Position numbers and translations under genes: made by a program
Shown here: positions 63,721 through 64,000 of the stretch, in pieces
Layout of the letters: each line of letters starts with the position of its first letter
How positions within the stretch are numbered: position 1 is the stretch's first letter
Assembly: GCF_000317105.1 (NCBI RefSeq)
Contig: NC_019693.1
Coordinates: 3,720,001 to 3,784,000, forward strand
Length of the DNA: 64,000 nucleotides
Direction of reading: 5' to 3'
Source of the DNA: Oscillatoria acuminata PCC 6304
GTDB lineage: Bacteria > Cyanobacteriota > Cyanobacteriia > Cyanobacteriales > Laspinemataceae
The notes under the pieces: generated by a model
Database searches by the model: none
What the model was told of the DNA's origin: nothing
What the model saw: only the letters and a program-made list of their open reading frames with translations

Positions 63721-64000
63721 CTGAATCTGACGTAGGAATTGCCCTGTCGTTACATCCCACAGGTAAATAGCTTGTTGCCCCCCTAAAGCTAACAGTTTTC
63801 TGTCCAGACTCACGGCCCCAGAATTAGCAGGGCAGTCGATTTCCCAGAGTACCTCACCACTGCTGAGGTTAAACAATGCCGAACCACCCCCGGCACAGAC
63901 AATCGCCAATTCCTGATTCAGCAGGAGCACATTTTTAATTGTTCCACGCCCAAAACGCCGCACCATTCCCTGTGCTTGGAGTTCCGGCAAGATAAAATAG

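Larger units (their letters stand above)
62247..63990 (-). pseudogene. WD40-repeat protein split near its C terminus by a MITE
   Basis: Beta-propeller protein of at least 580 residues. Ten nearly identical 42-residue WD40 units (SVAFSPDGKFLASGSLDKTV, RLWDAATGRELRQLCGH) run from 63.7 to 62.48 kb. The intact frame then ends prematurely (GKELRIAN) inside a 95-bp MITE; joining across it gives [20 protein letters not shown] and an eleventh repeat ending at 62247. The truncated 510-residue product (62458-63990) may still fold. The 5' end is uncertain: a TTG at 63990, an ATG at 63966, or continuation beyond the window. Plus-strand frames in this region are shadows of the repeats. Confidence 0.88.

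Noticed and set aside
1-64000. tRNA or rRNA genes
   Set aside because: No cloverleaf with a GGTTCGAATCC-type arm or rRNA core sequence was recognised by eye; a tRNAscan or Infernal run would settle this.

Overview
The window is a chromosome segment of a cyanobacterium, most likely a filamentous Oscillatoriales-type organism. Evidence seen directly is the photosystem genes psbD, psbC and ycf4, a PCP-reductase-domain small protein, very frequent HIP1 octamers (GCGATCGC), Uma2 and Rpn/DUF2887 nuclease genes, and many short palindromic repeats between genes. The genus is not certain from sequence alone.

Layout. 0.3-5.2 kb: an RND drug-efflux adaptor and pump. 5.4-9.1 kb: a pirin gene divergent from an HxlR regulator with palindromic operator candidates between them, then a CBS-PAS-GAF-GGDEF signalling protein. 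9.4-17.2 kb: a secreted protein, a hypothetical protein, a RarA ATPase with a methyltransferase-like tail, a metallophosphoesterase, a DsbA-like protein and a manganese catalase. 17.2-18.6 kb: a gene-free stretch with a MITE and a candidate small RNA. 18.6-22.8 kb: a Crp-type regulator, an M61 peptidase and a dead IS4-type element that itself carries a MITE. 23-26.8 kb: tandem Uma2 genes, a zinc-ribbon peptide and rlmN. 27.2-33.9 kb (all minus): adenylate cyclase, FAD oxidoreductase, cyclic-nucleotide-binding-domain histidine kinase, ketoacyl-ACP synthase and a lipoprotein cyclophilin. 34-38.5 kb: ycf4, psbD, psbC and the PCP-reductase-like small gene. 38.4-44.7 kb: a metal-type RND pump with a reduced adaptor, divergent from an RppA/RppB-type two-component system. 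44.7-48.9 kb: a SWIM protein and an SNF2 helicase. 49.7-51.4 kb: an IS607-type element (TnpA/TnpB) lying directly upstream of pnp. 53.8-60.3 kb: DUF4327, tpiA, pentapeptide protein, folP, SPFH protein and a DUF1400 alpha/beta hydrolase. 60.6-62.2 kb: an Rpn nuclease followed by two stand-alone copies of its C-terminal tail. 62.2-64 kb: a WD40 gene cut near its end by a 95-bp MITE.

The most interesting signals are: (1) the Rpn gene, with an internal Shine-Dalgarno/ATG, followed by two tandem tail-only genes with strong ribosome binding sites, which looks like a nuclease with duplicated intragenic-type antitoxins; (2) at least three distinct MITE-like families, of which two insertions can be undone on paper to restore a reading frame (IS4 transposase, 8-bp duplication; WD40 gene, 5-bp duplication); (3) psbD and psbC, usually overlapping in cyanobacteria, separated here by 111 bp with the old overlapping start changed from GTG to GCG; (4) a TnpA whose only well-placed start is ATT; (5) a promoter-to-terminator non-coding unit at 18.2-18.4 kb. 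All family assignments are from motif recognition; no database search was run.
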